DNA of 64,000 bases from Symsagittifera roscoffensis (GCF_963678635.1 NC_087066.1:60110875-60174874), one strand, 5' to 3'. Counted from the first letter of the stretch, positions 11,103 through 26,100 are shown. The notes: generated by a model from the sequence alone, not told the origin. A program made the numbers and translations.

Positions 11103-14100
11103 CTAGAAACGAACAACCATCTCAAAAAAATATATATCCAGGTGGACCCGGCTTGACTAAAATTCGCTATCTTAGAATTTTTCTTAAAAGAATCTTACAC
11201 TTTCTTAAATCGGTAGTGCGCCTGAAAAATGTTTATGTCATGATAATTGCGTCCCTTAAAAGTATATGGAAGCTGGAAACACATTATATTGTCCAAAGTT
11301 TTTGGAAAGAGCATGCACACACATTAGTTGATTTGCGTTTAAGCTTTTCGAAAAGGGGGACTCAAATTTCATAAGCTATTTAGGGATCCGAATATCAAAA
11401 GAAGCAGAAAAATCAGGCCATGGATAGAATTTTTATTTTTGAAAAAAAAAACTAAAATTATCACGAAAGCGAATATTTTATTCGTTCATGGTAAATCTTA
11501 CGTCAAGTTGCCAAAACCCGCGTCTTCATCTGTGAACACTTTTCCTTTCAGTTCCTGGATGCTGATTGCCTGAAGTTAAAATCAAATATTAGACACTAGT
11601 CTTAACATAAAATGAATACAATGTCTCAATCTTTGGATATTATACCTCACACTGGAATAGTCATGGATTTCATTCGTGATGTTAAAAGTGAAGTTAATTA
11701 AAGGGCAAAAATTTTAAAGTTATAGTTCCGGGGCAAAAATAATTTCAAAAGGAGAAGCCGACCATTTCTGTCCAGGGGCAGAGAAAACGGTTAATAATTA
11801 CGCCAGAATATACAGTGTGGATTACCGAGATGTGACTTACTGCAATTCCGTATCTGATGCAGCTGAGGTACTGGAGATACTTGAATGGAAAGGGGATATT
11901 GTCCACGTCAATGTAGAAACCGCCGAACATCTGAAAAATGGAGCGAATAAAACAGTGTTACTCTGTATTTATGCAAAGATCATCAAAATTTTGGACCACA
12001 TGAACGTTGCAGTGCAAAAAGTGGTTTAAAGACATTCATACTTCTGAAGTTTTTGTTCATTTTGTTCAAAGGTAGTGAAATTAGTGGTTGTTCGTTTCAA
12101 AATAAACTTCAAATAATTTGATGAAATTTGTCGTTCTGATTTTGTGTACGAAAAAAGATCATCTCTACTTCCAACTCCATGAGTGGGAGAAGCCAGTGGC
12201 GGATCTAAGATTTTCTCGAGGGGAGGGGGCCGTCCCCCCCCCCCCCCCCCCACCTAAATCTGTCCCTGGTAGAAGCAACAATTGTTGTTTCGACTTTTGA
12301 AGAAAACAAAATATTTATGCGTGGTGAGGATTTTTCATTTAGTGAACTTTCGGCGATCGAAATAATAGTTTGTAACGAAAATTTTTTATTCCCAAATGAA
12401 GATTTTGACTCCCCAAAATCCAATTTAAAACAATATTTTTCCTCCAATCATTTTTTGCAAAGTTTTGGGAGTTCAAAAATTGCCAGTATGGCCATGCTCT
12501 GGACTAATTTATGCGCGCTGTAAATATTTTATGCATAATCTGAAAGCATAATGCGAATTATTTATGCGTGGCGAATTATCCCGCACAACAAAATCGTTCG
12601 TAGTTGAATTGAGAGTAGCTAATTGGTCGTAAAATTTTGTACGATTCAAATTATTCTACTCGATTTTTGATATTGTCAATAATTTTTCAATATTTCAATA
12701 ATTTTTTCTACCAAAAAGTATTCAATATGGATTATAAGGCAGTCGGAAAGATCAGGCCATTGCCTTGATATATGAGCAGTCTTGTTTCTGTTAATTTTTA
12801 GAAGAAAACGAACCACTCACAAATTACGAGGGATGACCTCCCCTCAAGCAACTGCTTTTCCTACATTTTCATTCATTAAGTGTATGAAAAAGTTATTATT
12901 ATACAATTCTCAAATTAATTTTAAAAACTGTTCTGAAGACTTAAATAAGTTTTTCCTCTATTCGACGACTTTGAATCTTTCTGATCATCACAAATTTATT
13001 TCGTTTTTGGAATCAGAAAAACTCTGTTTAAGCATTTGTCATGAAAGACAATTGTATGAAAACAAAATAAAGGTTAACATATGTTCTCTATTCTTTGTTC
13101 GCAAATTTATCTGCTCAACTAAACATTTCAGAAATAAAAAACACTTTTGCTTAAATTTTTTGCCTAAAAGGTAGTTGAGGTTGAATTTACACAGATTATC
13201 CAAAATTCACATCATTGAATTTTTTTTTATCCCATAGTTAAAATTTTTGGTTTTTTATCTTCAGATAAACTTAAATCTGTAACAAAACACGCCTCTAATT
13301 GCATCTATTAAATTTCAACTATTAATTAGAAGCTTTCTATTGCATTTTTTGGTATTTACTTTCTGCGTTTTTTGGATAAGAAAATCCTTGGTCCTGTAAT
13401 TTAAAAAATAACAAATTTTCAAAGCGTTTCTCAAAAAGTTCGACGACTTTGAATCTTTCTGATCATCACAAATTTATTTCGTTTTTGGAATCAGAAAAAC
13501 TCTGTTTAAGCATTTGTCATGAAAGACAATTGTAGGAAAACAAAATAAAGGTTAACATATGTTCTCTATTCTTTGTTCGCAAATTTATCTGCTCAACTAA
13601 ACATTTCAGAAATAAAAAACACTTTTGCTTAAATTTTTTGCCTAAAAGGTAGTTGAGGTTGAATTTACACAGATTATCCAAAATTCACATCATTGAATTT
13701 TTTTTTATCCCATAGTTAAAATTTTTGGTTTTTTATCTTCAGATAAACTTAAATCTGTAACAAAACACGCCTCTAATTTCATCTATTAAATTTCAACTAT
13801 TAATTAGAAGCTTTCTATTGCATTTTTTGGTATTTACTTTCTGCGTTTTTTGGATAAGAAAATCCTTGGTCATTCTCATGAAAAAATGATATAATAAGCA
13901 GTCTTTTATTCATGAAGTGCAAATGACTAGTTTTTGTTGACAAACAAAAAACACAAAAACTTTTTGAGAAACGCTTTGAAAATTTGTTATTTTTTAAATT
14001 ACTACAAATGACTAGTTTTTGTTGACAAACAAAAAACACAAAAACTTTTTGAGAAACGCTTTGAAAATTTGTTATTTTTTAAATTGTTAATTTAAAAAAT

Positions 14101-17100
14101 AACAAATTTTCAAAGCGTTTCTCAAAATGTTTTTGTGTTTTTTGTTTGTCAACAAAAACTAGTCATTTGCACTTCATGAATAAAAGACTGCTTATTATAT
14201 CATTTTTTCATGAGAATCTGTAATTTTAATATTAAAAACTTCAGCAATTAAGTTCAAAAGGTACACCCGATATTTTTGGTCAAAATTGGTAAACATTATT
14301 TTCTGACAATAGATTGACAGGTACTACGTATTTTTTTTGTATTTGCTGCATGGTAACGCTAATAGTTTTTACAGCATCTTTGAATTTTAACCAAAATATA
14401 TTCGGTCATCGCTGTATATACTAGAAAGAGAAGGAATTTCAAAAAAAATTTACAATGAAAATCATGTTCTTTCGTGTTCTAAGGGAGATTTGATTTCAAT
14501 GAATTTTCCCTTCTGATCCATAATTTTTGAGCATTTTAATGCCCATTTATCTAATTTTAAAAAACTAGATGAACTAGATTTTTAATTTTGAAAATAGAAA
14601 AGAAGAATATTTCCTCCGTTCTTTGCGAAAATAAATTAAACTACAAAAAACAATATCAAGACAAGTTTTGTTGCATCGGTTATCACTGAGAGAGGTTTGT
14701 TTTTCAAAATATTTTTTCCAGTGATAGCGCTTTCATAGGACTCTGTTTCCTCCGAGCAACCTTTGAGGTTCTTGAAACAGCCGGCAAATTGACCCTGGAA
14801 AGTTTTTGTTACCAATCTTTCGAGATTTATCGGAACTAATAGCTCAACAAAATTGAACAAAGATTATTGATTAGTTTTTTTTCTTAATCTCTATTAACTT
14901 TTATAAGTAAGTAAGTCTCCTAATCAAATTATTGATGAGGACATCAAGGAAAACATTTTGCTCTGACAATTTAACAAATTTGGTGAGGATCTATGGCCTT
15001 TATTAGTTTTAGGCTTTTCAGGGAAAGTTCAAATCAATGGTAACTCGAATGTGGTATTCTAGCAAACTACTTTAAGTCGTGCTTCTAATCTCCAAAAGCA
15101 AGTTTTAAAAAAGATAGCCGTTTATTGTGCAGGTAGCACAAAATGCTCCGACCATAGTCTTAAGAAAATACTTTTTTTTCAAATTAGTGTCACTTTTTCT
15201 GTGCGGTGTGAAAAAAAAAAATTGACCAAAAAATAGAAACTAAGCCAATTCGACAGTCATAGTCAAAAAAGCCAATTGGAAAACAGTTTTTGTAGAAAAT
15301 GGCTGGAAAACGAACAAAAATTGTAAACACAACTTTTTGCTGACTTTTTGAAATTTTTGAATCCCAAAATGGCGCCAAAAACATTAAAAACTAGCTCGAG
15401 TAAAACTAATTTTTCACGGCTTAATTTGAGCCTAAGCAAACTTCAGTGCTGATATAAATTATCCGGACAAAACGAATTAAACTTGAAATTTAAAACGCGT
15501 TTTTCTCAAAAGTGTTGGATTTTGGACAGAAAACCAATCTTTTTTAAAATTTTAACAGAATTGAAACGGTGCAATTTGTTTTGCAAAATTCGGGGCTAAA
15601 ATTTAACCCAAAACTGATCAATTGTGGCTTCGTTCAATCAATCAAAAATACTCAAAACATATTTGTTCATTTACTTACAAAACTATATTACTGCAAGCAT
15701 CTTATGTAGCCCAACAAATTTTACGAAGGGTATAGTCTCGCAAAAGGTTTTTTAAATGTTTTTATTTGAAAAATTGCTGCTTTACTTAGTAAATTTTGTT
15801 GGGGTATACAAGAGGCTTGCAGTGATATGGGTTTTCACAGTAAATGAACAAATAGGTGTGGAGTAATTTTTTGATTGACTAAGCAAAGCCAAAAACGATA
15901 GTTTTTGGGGGTCAACTTTTAGCCCTGAATTTTGCAGAACAATTCTCACCATATTAATTCTGTTAAATTTCTAGGCAAGTTTTGTCTTCTTATCTTTTTG
16001 TCTAAAATCAACCCACTTTGAGAAAAACGCGTTTTAACTTTCAAGTTTCATTAGTTTTGTCCAGATAATTTAAATCAACACGGTATGGTAAGCCTTCACG
16101 CTCACCTTGTTAGCTCGAAATTAGACTAAAAATCAAAAAATTGAAACCGGTTTTCCTGAACCTGAGAAAACTTTTCAATATTTTTAAATGTCGTTTGCAT
16201 CACGACTGAAAGGAATTTAATATGATTGTTCACTCGACTCATTCCGATGATTATTTTTGGTAGCTGATTTTGCGTGGAAAACAAAAAAAAATGATCGGAA
16301 CAAACAGTTATTGGAAAAAATGGTCTGAATATCTGATCTTTGCTTTTTTGAAGTTTTTGAAGCCTGAATTCTAAGTATTTACCTCCCAATCAACATGGCT
16401 ATTACCTCAAATGGAAGAACCATGGGCGGATCTAGGATTTTCTCGAGAGGGGGCGGATTTTCAAAAAAATTTCAAAAATTTCGACGTCCTTTTTTTTGGT
16501 CGACTAAATTGATTTTTTGAGCTTTTCTAAAGCAATAAAAAGACGTTGTTTTGGCCAATTTGTCTGCGCCGCAGGCAAATTTTTGAGAAACAGGCCAAAA
16601 AAAGCGTTTTTAGGCACTTTTTGGAAAATGTTCACCAAAAAATCGCGTTTTTTTTGGCGCTCGCTCCCGTTCAAAGTTAGTGTATTTTGGCACCAAAAGC
16701 GCCTTCAGAAAAACTTTAGAGTCGGTAGGCCAAAAATAGATTTCTTAAAAAGTAAAAAGTACTAAAGGGGGACCCTTTCGGTCAGCAGGGGGTCGAATCC
16801 CTGAGGGGGGGGGGGGGCGTAGAAAAAAAGCAGCTGCAGATTGTGGCTAGAAATAGAAAATGGGATGTGTAGTGTGTTGTGTACCAGCATGAGTACGAAT
16901 GTGGTGGTGACGGACAGGATGGCCACTGGGATGACGTTGAAGGTGGCACTGACTGCCAGTCCCGCGGAGCAGCCGGCCAGAGCGACCAGACACGCAGTCA
17001 ATATGTAGAGGAAGAAGGCTGTCACGTCCGTCTTCATGCCTATGCAATCAACACAACATACGCCATCAGTTGATACGGGTCCAAAACGTCCCTCAGAGTA

Positions 17101-20100
17101 CTGGGTGTGTCGGAGTTATGATGCGTGAATGCTTTCTGCTACAGGTACATTGGTGGGTAGGGGGACTTTTCAGTTGTTTTAGCGATGGGTGGTGGTGGGT
17201 GAGCGTAGGGGTTTTACAGTTTTGAGGGGGGGGGGGGGAGAGGGGGGTTCGTTTTACCTGTCATCCAGTAGAGCAGTGTGGCAAATATGACTGTGGGTAT
17301 GGTTCGGAGGGGGATGACGTCACAGAGGAACTTGGACAGGAAGTAGGAGGAGATTCGGTAGAACCCATTAGCACTCTCATGTCTAAATTAAACCAATCAG
17401 ACTTCATCACAAAAAATATACTCACCAACACTACCCCAGAACAGAACATAACTCGAGTCTTGTTTTGAAAATAAAAATTTTGAAAGTAAAAAATTTCGAT
17501 GTGCTGAACTGTTGAATTTACCTTTCATAAGCTATTAGTTATCAGAAGCGAATGACAGGGTCGGGGGGGGGGGGGGGGTCGGGGAGGGGTAAAAACCAAA
17601 ATAGCGATAATGAGTTAAGACATGTAAGACATGGTAAGCTATTTACACTTTCGATAGCAAGTGTGTTGCAATCGAGTACCAGACTTTTTCGACCGCTGGT
17701 TCACCGATTTCACCACGTGGCGTCATATTAGCTGTACATATGAGTCCTATTAGTTTTGTTCAATAGTCTATCAATTAATTACACTGTGGATTGCTTGATT
17801 ATCTTTTTCAAATAAATTTGCGGTAAATTAATTTAAATGAACTTTTTCGACTTCTTGACTCTGTTCCTTTCGGTTTAGTTTTTCTCGGCTTAATTTTTTA
17901 TTTTCTTGCGCGCTAAGTTTCTTAGTTGAATACTATTGATAGAGGGTTGAACGCTAAATAGTTTTTCAATAATAGAGTTTTTTATTATTTTTTTTTCATT
18001 GAAATTTCTTTGGCTAAGCTTGTCGGCTTTGATGCTCACCGTTTTTTCAATATTTCCATATCAGTTTCATAACATAAATGAGAGTAAATAAACCAGTCGA
18101 AGTATAAACCAGTGGAAAATGCGCGGAGCATTTAAGCCAGTTTTATATACCACCAAACAAACAGCTCAGCGTAATATACCTTTTCAATCGTTTCTAAATT
18201 TTGTTTTGGAAATGCAGTTTTTAGTTCTTGTCTTTTGGATTTTCTGCAGTTTTTTCAAATTCTTTCTACAGTTTTTTCAGATGCTAGCCCGTACCGAACA
18301 GAAGCTGTTTTTCTAGATAGAAATTCTATGTAGATTATCTAGCCTAGTTTTCTCGTATTTTCCGTGCAGACGTGATCTTTTATTCCCTAGTCTTAGAAAC
18401 AAACAGTTTCTGGAAAAAAATAACCAGAAATCTGTTCTTTGCTCAACCGCAACGAGATAAACATGCTTCGAGTATACACAATAGCAGTAGCGAATACAAT
18501 GCAAACTTACACTTGTTATAACATTGTTATTCTCCTAAAACTACTCAACTTTTTCAAGGGATGTAGACTAGTGGATAGAGCAAATGTCTAGCAATCAGAA
18601 GTTCGTGGGTTCGAGCCCAACCAGAAGAGTTTTTTCTAACTAGAAATAGCCTAGATTTGGCTAATTTCTGATCAGAATTAGGATGAGAAATAAAGTATTT
18701 CAAAAAAACTTTCAGAACAGAAATAGGATTAGATACAAAGTATTTCAGGTCAGAAATAAAGAATATTCTCGGTACGGGAGGATATAACCATTGTTTTACC
18801 TGTTATGAGAATAAAGCAAAATTATTGAGGTGGGTGGATAATGAAAATGATACTTTTAAAGGAAATACACCGCAAAGTAGCTGTTATGCACAATAAATTT
18901 CATGATTTCTTGCGCTTTTTTGTGGTATCATTTGTTCTTAATATAATGATAATTTTGGTTTTGAATTCTTTGATCAACTTTCTAGTTTATCTGAATGCAC
19001 GTTTATAAAAAAAAAAACAATTTTTAAATTGTCTTTTTTCATGTTTCACCAATAGTGCGGAGCTCCAATTGTTCTCTGAAATGACGTTATAATCAAGTAA
19101 ATTGGTCGCCTCGAATTGGAACCAGTTCAAAACAAGTATTAAAATTAATTATCACTTGTTTTGATTTTTATCGCTATGAAATATATATAACTAACCAATC
19201 GTGATCCTTTTTTTAACACTTACTCTAAATTGTACAGCTGAAACTATTCATAATTTCAACAGGAGAAAACATAATACAGATTAGAAATCAGTTGCTTCTT
19301 TCTCTCACCTCGCAAGAATACCAGTATACACTAGATCTATTGAGACTAGGAAATATAAGAGTAAGACTAGGATTGGTATTGAAATGAGAAATTGCACGAA
19401 TCCATCCGGCCAAAAATAAGATAGCGTGACGAGCAGGCGGCGTACCTTTATCCAAAGTTAACCCATGAGAAGGCCTTTCCGGACTCAAACTCATCTGATG
19501 CGAGCAGAGCGTCTCTAGCAGACCTAATACTATTTTAGCTGTAAAAAAAACCAAAACAAAGCAAACAAAATAAAAATTTTCACGTCTCAATAAGTCTTAT
19601 CCAGCCGAGCCAATACTAAAGACAAAACCGGGTTACAACAAAACACGATAAAGCGAAAACCTGCATTGCAAAGCGAAAAAACAGATGAGGATGACAAAAT
19701 TTGAAATCTAATTATGCAATAAATCTTAATACATATTATATGATCTGCATTAAATATAGCCTCAACTTTGATTTAAAAAGCAATATAATTCGATTATTAA
19801 ACAAAAAGGATACTTGACTTTAATACTATACTATACTTGAATACTAAAATGTCGAAAAAAACTTTGTCTATCTTAAAAACAACAATCTGCAGTAAACTTT
19901 TCTAAAACTTATTTTTCAAATTCATAAGTTCATCAAAAACACAAAAATAAAAACAATTGATCGAAAATTGATTGTTGTTAGTTTGGCGAAGATTCCTTGA
20001 TTCTCGAGGATTATCATCATTTTTTAAGACAAACGATCAAAATTTTCATAACTAACTTTCTCAAAATCAAAATCATCAAGACTTTTCTTGGATCTCTGAC

Positions 20101-23100
20101 CGTTTTGAAAATTTTAAATTTATTCCACTTGTATAATTATCAAGGCTTCTCCTTAATTTTAAATTTTAAACCTTAAGTTTAAAATACCTGAGCCAGATAA
20201 TCAAAGCTTCTATTTGGATCTTTCGTCTTAAATCTTTGTTGATAAATTTTTTACTTAATCTTTTCCTAAAATCAAATAAATAATCAAACACAAACTATTT
20301 TTTTTTCAAAGTCACAAGCATAGAATAATAGACAAAAAACCTGACACAAAAGAAAGACAGGGTTACGAAATTATGAAAAAGACGAGACTCTACTCAAGAG
20401 ACACTCACGAGAATACTCCGACTAGCCTCGAAGAACGTCCTATAGAATGCTCTATAGCCGGCCTCACCAACCGCGCTAGAAAACATGCTAAGAAAACCAC
20501 GACACAACTTTTATTAGGACTGGCTCTAGTTTGAGCAACTCTTTAAAATAACCGAACTAATCAAAAGGCTATTTACTATTAAAATCATAACTAAAACTAA
20601 ATCACTAAAGTGCAGATATATATAACGTAAGATTTCCTAGAGCAAAAGAAACGAGCAGTAAACGGGAAATGAAAAATCGACGCCATTTCGACTATGGAAT
20701 AGCAAATCTATTGATTTTTCTTGCTGCAGTCACAACTCTCACAGGATATAAAGTATGGAGCCGAAATCGCAGCAAAGGTATCCATTGAAAAAGAATAGTA
20801 GTCAACTCGAGGTTTAAACTCAAACATACGTTTTCTTATCACTTGGCGCTTCAATCAGAGAACTCAACCCTTTATCTCGCTACTCAATCAATACGAACGA
20901 AAAAATGAGAATGCACATGGTCTAGCTCCATTTTTGAAATCGACACTTCAATAACACACATCTGCAAGTTCATCAGGATCTTTTTGGATTCACAACAATT
21001 TCTCAATCTCAATCAATGTTATCGGATTTACTTCGCTGACACAATCAATCTACACTCTCCTAAAATAATCTTGAAAATCCATCCATCTTCCACAAAAAAA
21101 AACTTTGATTCAAAAAATTTCCTAAGCCCTGGATGGGTGGAACCAGTTTGAAACAAGTATTTAAAGTATTTATTATACACCTTGAAACTTATTACTATGA
21201 ATTATTTATAAATAACCAATCATGATCCATTACTAACACTGACTCTAAATTGTACAGCTGAAACTTTTCATAGTTTCAGCCAGAGGAAATATAATACAGA
21301 TTAGAATACACATCAGTTGCTTCTTTCTCTCCTCAATCTAGCAAAGTATCAGTATATACTAGATCTTTTGAGAGTAGGAAATAAAAGAGTGAGATTAGGA
21401 TTGGAATTAGACTAAAAAGTTGCACGAATCTTTGCGGCCTAAACTAAGATAGCGTGACAAACAGACGTGTACCTTGTCCGAAATTTCTCTCTGAGAAGGC
21501 CACCCCGGCCAACTCATAACTCATGCTTTGCTAAATGTTTTTCAAACCTAGGCACACATCGAAGTAGGAGAACATATTCATTAAGACAATAATCGGAATG
21601 CGACAAGTGAACGAAAGTCTTACAAGAATAGGGATCTCTCAGTGACAAATATGGTGATGACGGCCACACCCCCAAAAAGGGAGTTGGCACAAGTGAAGAA
21701 TGCCACGCCCTGTCTGTTCTGATAGCCACTCTGGGTGGACAGGTCTCCCCCCGTGTGTAGGAAGAACACGCCCCCTATGAGGCCAAACAACGTCGACACC
21801 AGAATCTGAAAATCGGCGAAAGAAATTTAAAAGCATTCTAAACACCGAAATTTAAAAAGCAAAAACTTTTCGACAAAAAACTGATTGAAATTTTGAAAAT
21901 ATCATCCGCTCTATTTTCTCTTTGATACGGTCATGCTTTAAAATTCTATAACGAAGATGATATTTATTTTTTTACCAAAGCCTTCTTGGAATAACATTTG
22001 AATAAAATTTTTCACTAAATAACAAAAAGAATGGAATTAGAGAAAAAAAATCATATCGAATCTTGAGAGCTACTAAAAACTATAAACACATTTTCTGTTT
22101 TCAATTAAACTACTTGCTGTTTGCTTACTTGCGAGACGACCGCGCCCGGACTTCGTTTGGTGTTCCGAAGAAGCCTCTGGCAAATGTAAAACACCTGAAA
22201 TCATTACAACTCATTACCAGAAGAATTTAGGCCTGATTTTTCAATTTTCTGTAATGATACAATGACCGTTTACTATATTATCGATAGTAAAAAATAAAGA
22301 TATGAAAAAAACAATCATATAGCGTTCTTCATTTAAAAAAAAATTGGAGAAATTTATTTCGGAGAAACTTTAGGAGAAAATTATTCAAGGTTTTTTTCTC
22401 ATTTACTCATTTTACCTGCTGGAAAAAGTTGGCGGGGTAGTCGACCTTGAACTGGTTGAGGTTCATCTGGACTTCGTTGTTCCTCGAGAACCCCTTTTCA
22501 TCCTTCAGCTGCTCAGCCAGTCGCTTGTGGTGTTTAGACTTCCCAAATGCACCAGGTAGGTCATAGTTCTTCTCAACACCCCGGTCCAAATCTGCAAAGG
22601 GACAGTGAATTTGATCAGAAACAGATTTGAGATTATTGTGAGTCATTGGCATTTCGGAGGAGTTGAGGGGGGGAGTGTAAATTATACGAAAGCGAAAAAA
22701 AGTGTAGCGCGGCTTATGTCCGCAACTTATGTCGCAACCGAATTGGTGCGCGGAAATGTCCATCACGCGATCGAAATCTTCACTTGAGCCATGTTTGAGT
22801 CGCACAAAGAAGTCGCAACATAGTTCGCACAAAGTCGCAACATAGCTCAAAATGGTCGCGCAAAGTCGCAATCATGCGTCGCGCAAATTCAGTACTTAAA
22901 ATGTACAAAAATAAAACATGAATAGCGCAAATTTTTTCAAACACAGTTTTTGTTGTTCTAATTTGAAAAATTAAAAACTCAAGAAAAGCCTTGCATCTGA
23001 GTGATGCAGTGAGCAACAGTCACCCGAGAAGATTTGTTAAACGGTTAAACGCAGACTGTGAGTTTCAACTGGCCCCATTATAATTTTGAAACTAAGAAAT

Positions 23101-26100
23101 GATACAATAAATAGAAAAAATTGCATGTATTAGTTATAAGTTAGATGTTTTGTTACGGAGGCGGAGCAATTAGCAGAATATTCCGAGTGTAGGATGGGTC
23201 CAAGAGTAGAAAAATAGAAAAAAGTTGAATTTTATTGGTTTATACGGGCTAATCGATAAAACAATTATTAGAATCGTCAAAAATTACCAAGAAAACGAAT
23301 AAATTATGCATGAATTGAATAATTTCACTAAGTTTTTTGTGATATATTTTATTCAAATTCATGATTAAATTACTCAAATTATGCACAAAAAATGTTCATT
23401 GCTTTGGTATAATAAACATTTCTGATAATTAATTCACAGATTAGCAGATAAATAATGATATTTTTCTGTTTTTCTGCTCTTGGACCCATTTTGCTCTTAG
23501 ACCATTCTGCTTATTGACTGGCCACCGTTTGTTAAAAACTTAAAACAAAGACGGAAGCAATATTGTGCCATCTAAATTTTTACAAAACAAGTGTTTACTA
23601 CTATAAACTCAAGTTTCCCTGAAGTTTTTTTGCCTTTGTTGTGGTCAAACTTTGTCTTAAAATTTCACATTAGAAGCCTTAATTATCTTTTCACTTGTTA
23701 TTACAGACATATTTGAGACCTAGTAGTGTTATATAGGCATTACAAGGCCAAACTGTGTATTTAATGAGTTTTCAGCAGATTCCGCAATAGACTTATAAAC
23801 ATTTGTTGCGGATTCCAAAGCTATTTTTCATTGATCTTCTTTGTTGTTTTGGATTTCACGGACAATTTTGCAGAATCCAAAACAATTTTTGAAATCCACA
23901 AAAACATAATAAAATATGGGTTTAGTAAATTCAAGTTGTCGTGGCATCCTCAACTGTAAAATGAATCCGCAAAGTGAAAGCGGAATCCACAAATTATAAG
24001 CGTAATATTTTGCTATCTTTTTTTAAATTAAGTTTTAAAAATAACACTTTTTTTTAATAAGTTTTAATAAAATCAAATTTCAAGAAATGTTCATGTTTTT
24101 GATCTGGTAAAACTTTGCCACACAATTCAACTTGAAAAGCAACAGTGATTTAGTTTTGGTTTTTAAGTTATTCGAGGCTTAATTGCGTAGTAAATTGCGC
24201 AAAGTAGCTAATAATTTGAGCAAACATAAAAAATAAGTCGCACTAAATAGCAGAGTACTATTATACTCACTTTGAGTCGCGATGGTAGCAGCACATCCGT
24301 TTTCAGACATGATGGTGGCAATCAAACTTGTTTTAAGCACAATGATCGCCTCAAAAATCCCCGGCCTCGGCCTGGGAGAGTTAAAATCTGTTTTGAGCCT
24401 AAATCTGTTTGAAAAAAAAGAAAAAAATCAGTTGACAAAAAAATAGTTTCCAAGAGCAAATTTTTAATTCAGTTTCGTGAAATGGGTATCATGTCATTTT
24501 TGACCACTAAAATTCTGATCAAATTGTTCAATTTCAGTCGCTTTGTTTTAGCGTTGAACTCTTAAAATACTTCATACTCAAATTTTTGGCCAAGATAAAT
24601 AGAGTTTCATAATCAGAAGTTATTATTTGGGACTCAAAATTGAAAGCAAATACTTCAATCAGCAAAAATTGTCAACAACATGTCGTTTTTTTTACCTCTC
24701 AATTTTTGTGGGGCAAGGTAAGCAGAGTTTTCTAATGAAAAAATTTTACTTTTGGGAAAATAGGAACGCATATTTGACGAATATCTTACCGCATTCATAA
24801 CTGCACTGACAAACTTGAGATAAAAATTAATAATCAATTTAAATGCGTTTTTGCAAGATATTGAATATTATCCATATCTCACTTTGTTTCAAAACTTGAG
24901 TAATTTTTTATACTCGAAAAAAATCTCAAGGAGAGTTACAGAAAGTAAGAGTCAGTCGAGGAGAGTTTCTTTCCGCAAAATTTTGCGTTTGAGAAATTAC
25001 GTTTAAATTGTGCAAAAACGAAGGGTTCCCACAGTTATGGGAAGAACAACTATTTAATTTTTTGAAATGTATTTTTCGTTATCAACGTTCTAGGCTCAAT
25101 GTTGTTAGACAAATACCATGAAATGAAAAGTATCAAATAAGAAAAAATCATTTTAAGTGCAGAAAACGTAGATAAGTGTTATCTTCATAGCGTATTTTCA
25201 GGCCAAACATCAAAACGAAAATCAATTAAAAGCTTATTAAAATTAAAATTTTCTATTTTTTTTAACTCACTAAACTTTTATTTCCAATATTTTTTATATT
25301 GTTTGAAGATCTAGAAAATAGAAACGTAATTTAAATAGAACAAGTATACAAAAAATATTTAAAATTCGATTTAAATCGATTTTATTTGATTTTTTTTGTT
25401 ACTCAAATCTGTAGAAAATTGAAGCCAAAACTTTGACAAAAAGGATTTAATTCGATTTTTAAGCTAAATTTAAAAAAATTATTTTGAGCTATATTTTAGT
25501 ATTAAAATAAATAGAATCAAACCTCTGCTACAAAATCTGCATAAAATCGATTGCAATCCAATTTTAGTCAGTGCGGGTAGGAACTTATTATCATTCATGC
25601 TGTTGGGATATTGCAATCAAACTTAAAGTAAACATAACTGCACTGTCCGCTCGGTAGTAGCACTTGGTTTAAGTAAAATTTTCAAAAAAATTGAAAATTT
25701 ATAAGAGCTTCAGGTGTTTTAAGCTATTAAAAGACCGAGTAGACCTAAATAAAAAAACGAGCCACCAATTAACAAAGTCAAACGCGAAGTTATTATGAAA
25801 TTCAGTAAAAAAAAAGCTGAGAAGTTTGTCTGCAGATGTAACTAAGAGTGAACAAGGAAAACAGCGTGAGCACAGAATCTTCCGATTACCACATTTAAAT
25901 TTTAAAAAATCATTGCAAATATAACTTTCTTGATTTCATTATAGTAGGGGCTATCAAATAGGTATGGCTATTTTTAGTAAGGCTTGTAAATAAGGTAAAA
26001 AAAACAACAAAAGAACAGATAAATATAGCAAAAACAAATACAAAATTGGAGTAAAAGTAAATTGAATGTAAATAAAATTGAGCTACCAGTGTCACCAAAT

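Noticed and set aside
12782-13174. 130-codon plus-strand open frame
   Set aside because: It runs through the tandem duplication, is biased to Phe/Lys/Ser as AT-rich DNA gives, and shows no motif.
16847-17073. Open frames on both strands in this interval other than the ABCG frame
   Set aside because: They are shadows of exon 13, whose frame is fixed by splice phase and by match to ABCG membrane helices.
18556-18628. Functional tRNA gene
   Set aside because: A and B boxes are present, but the acceptor and anticodon stems do not pair.
22660-22870. Possible CRISPR-like or regulatory array of gtcgcaacata / gtcgcgcaaa phrases
   Set aside because: Spacing and repeat sequence are irregular, and the host is an animal; this looks like a decayed simple repeat.
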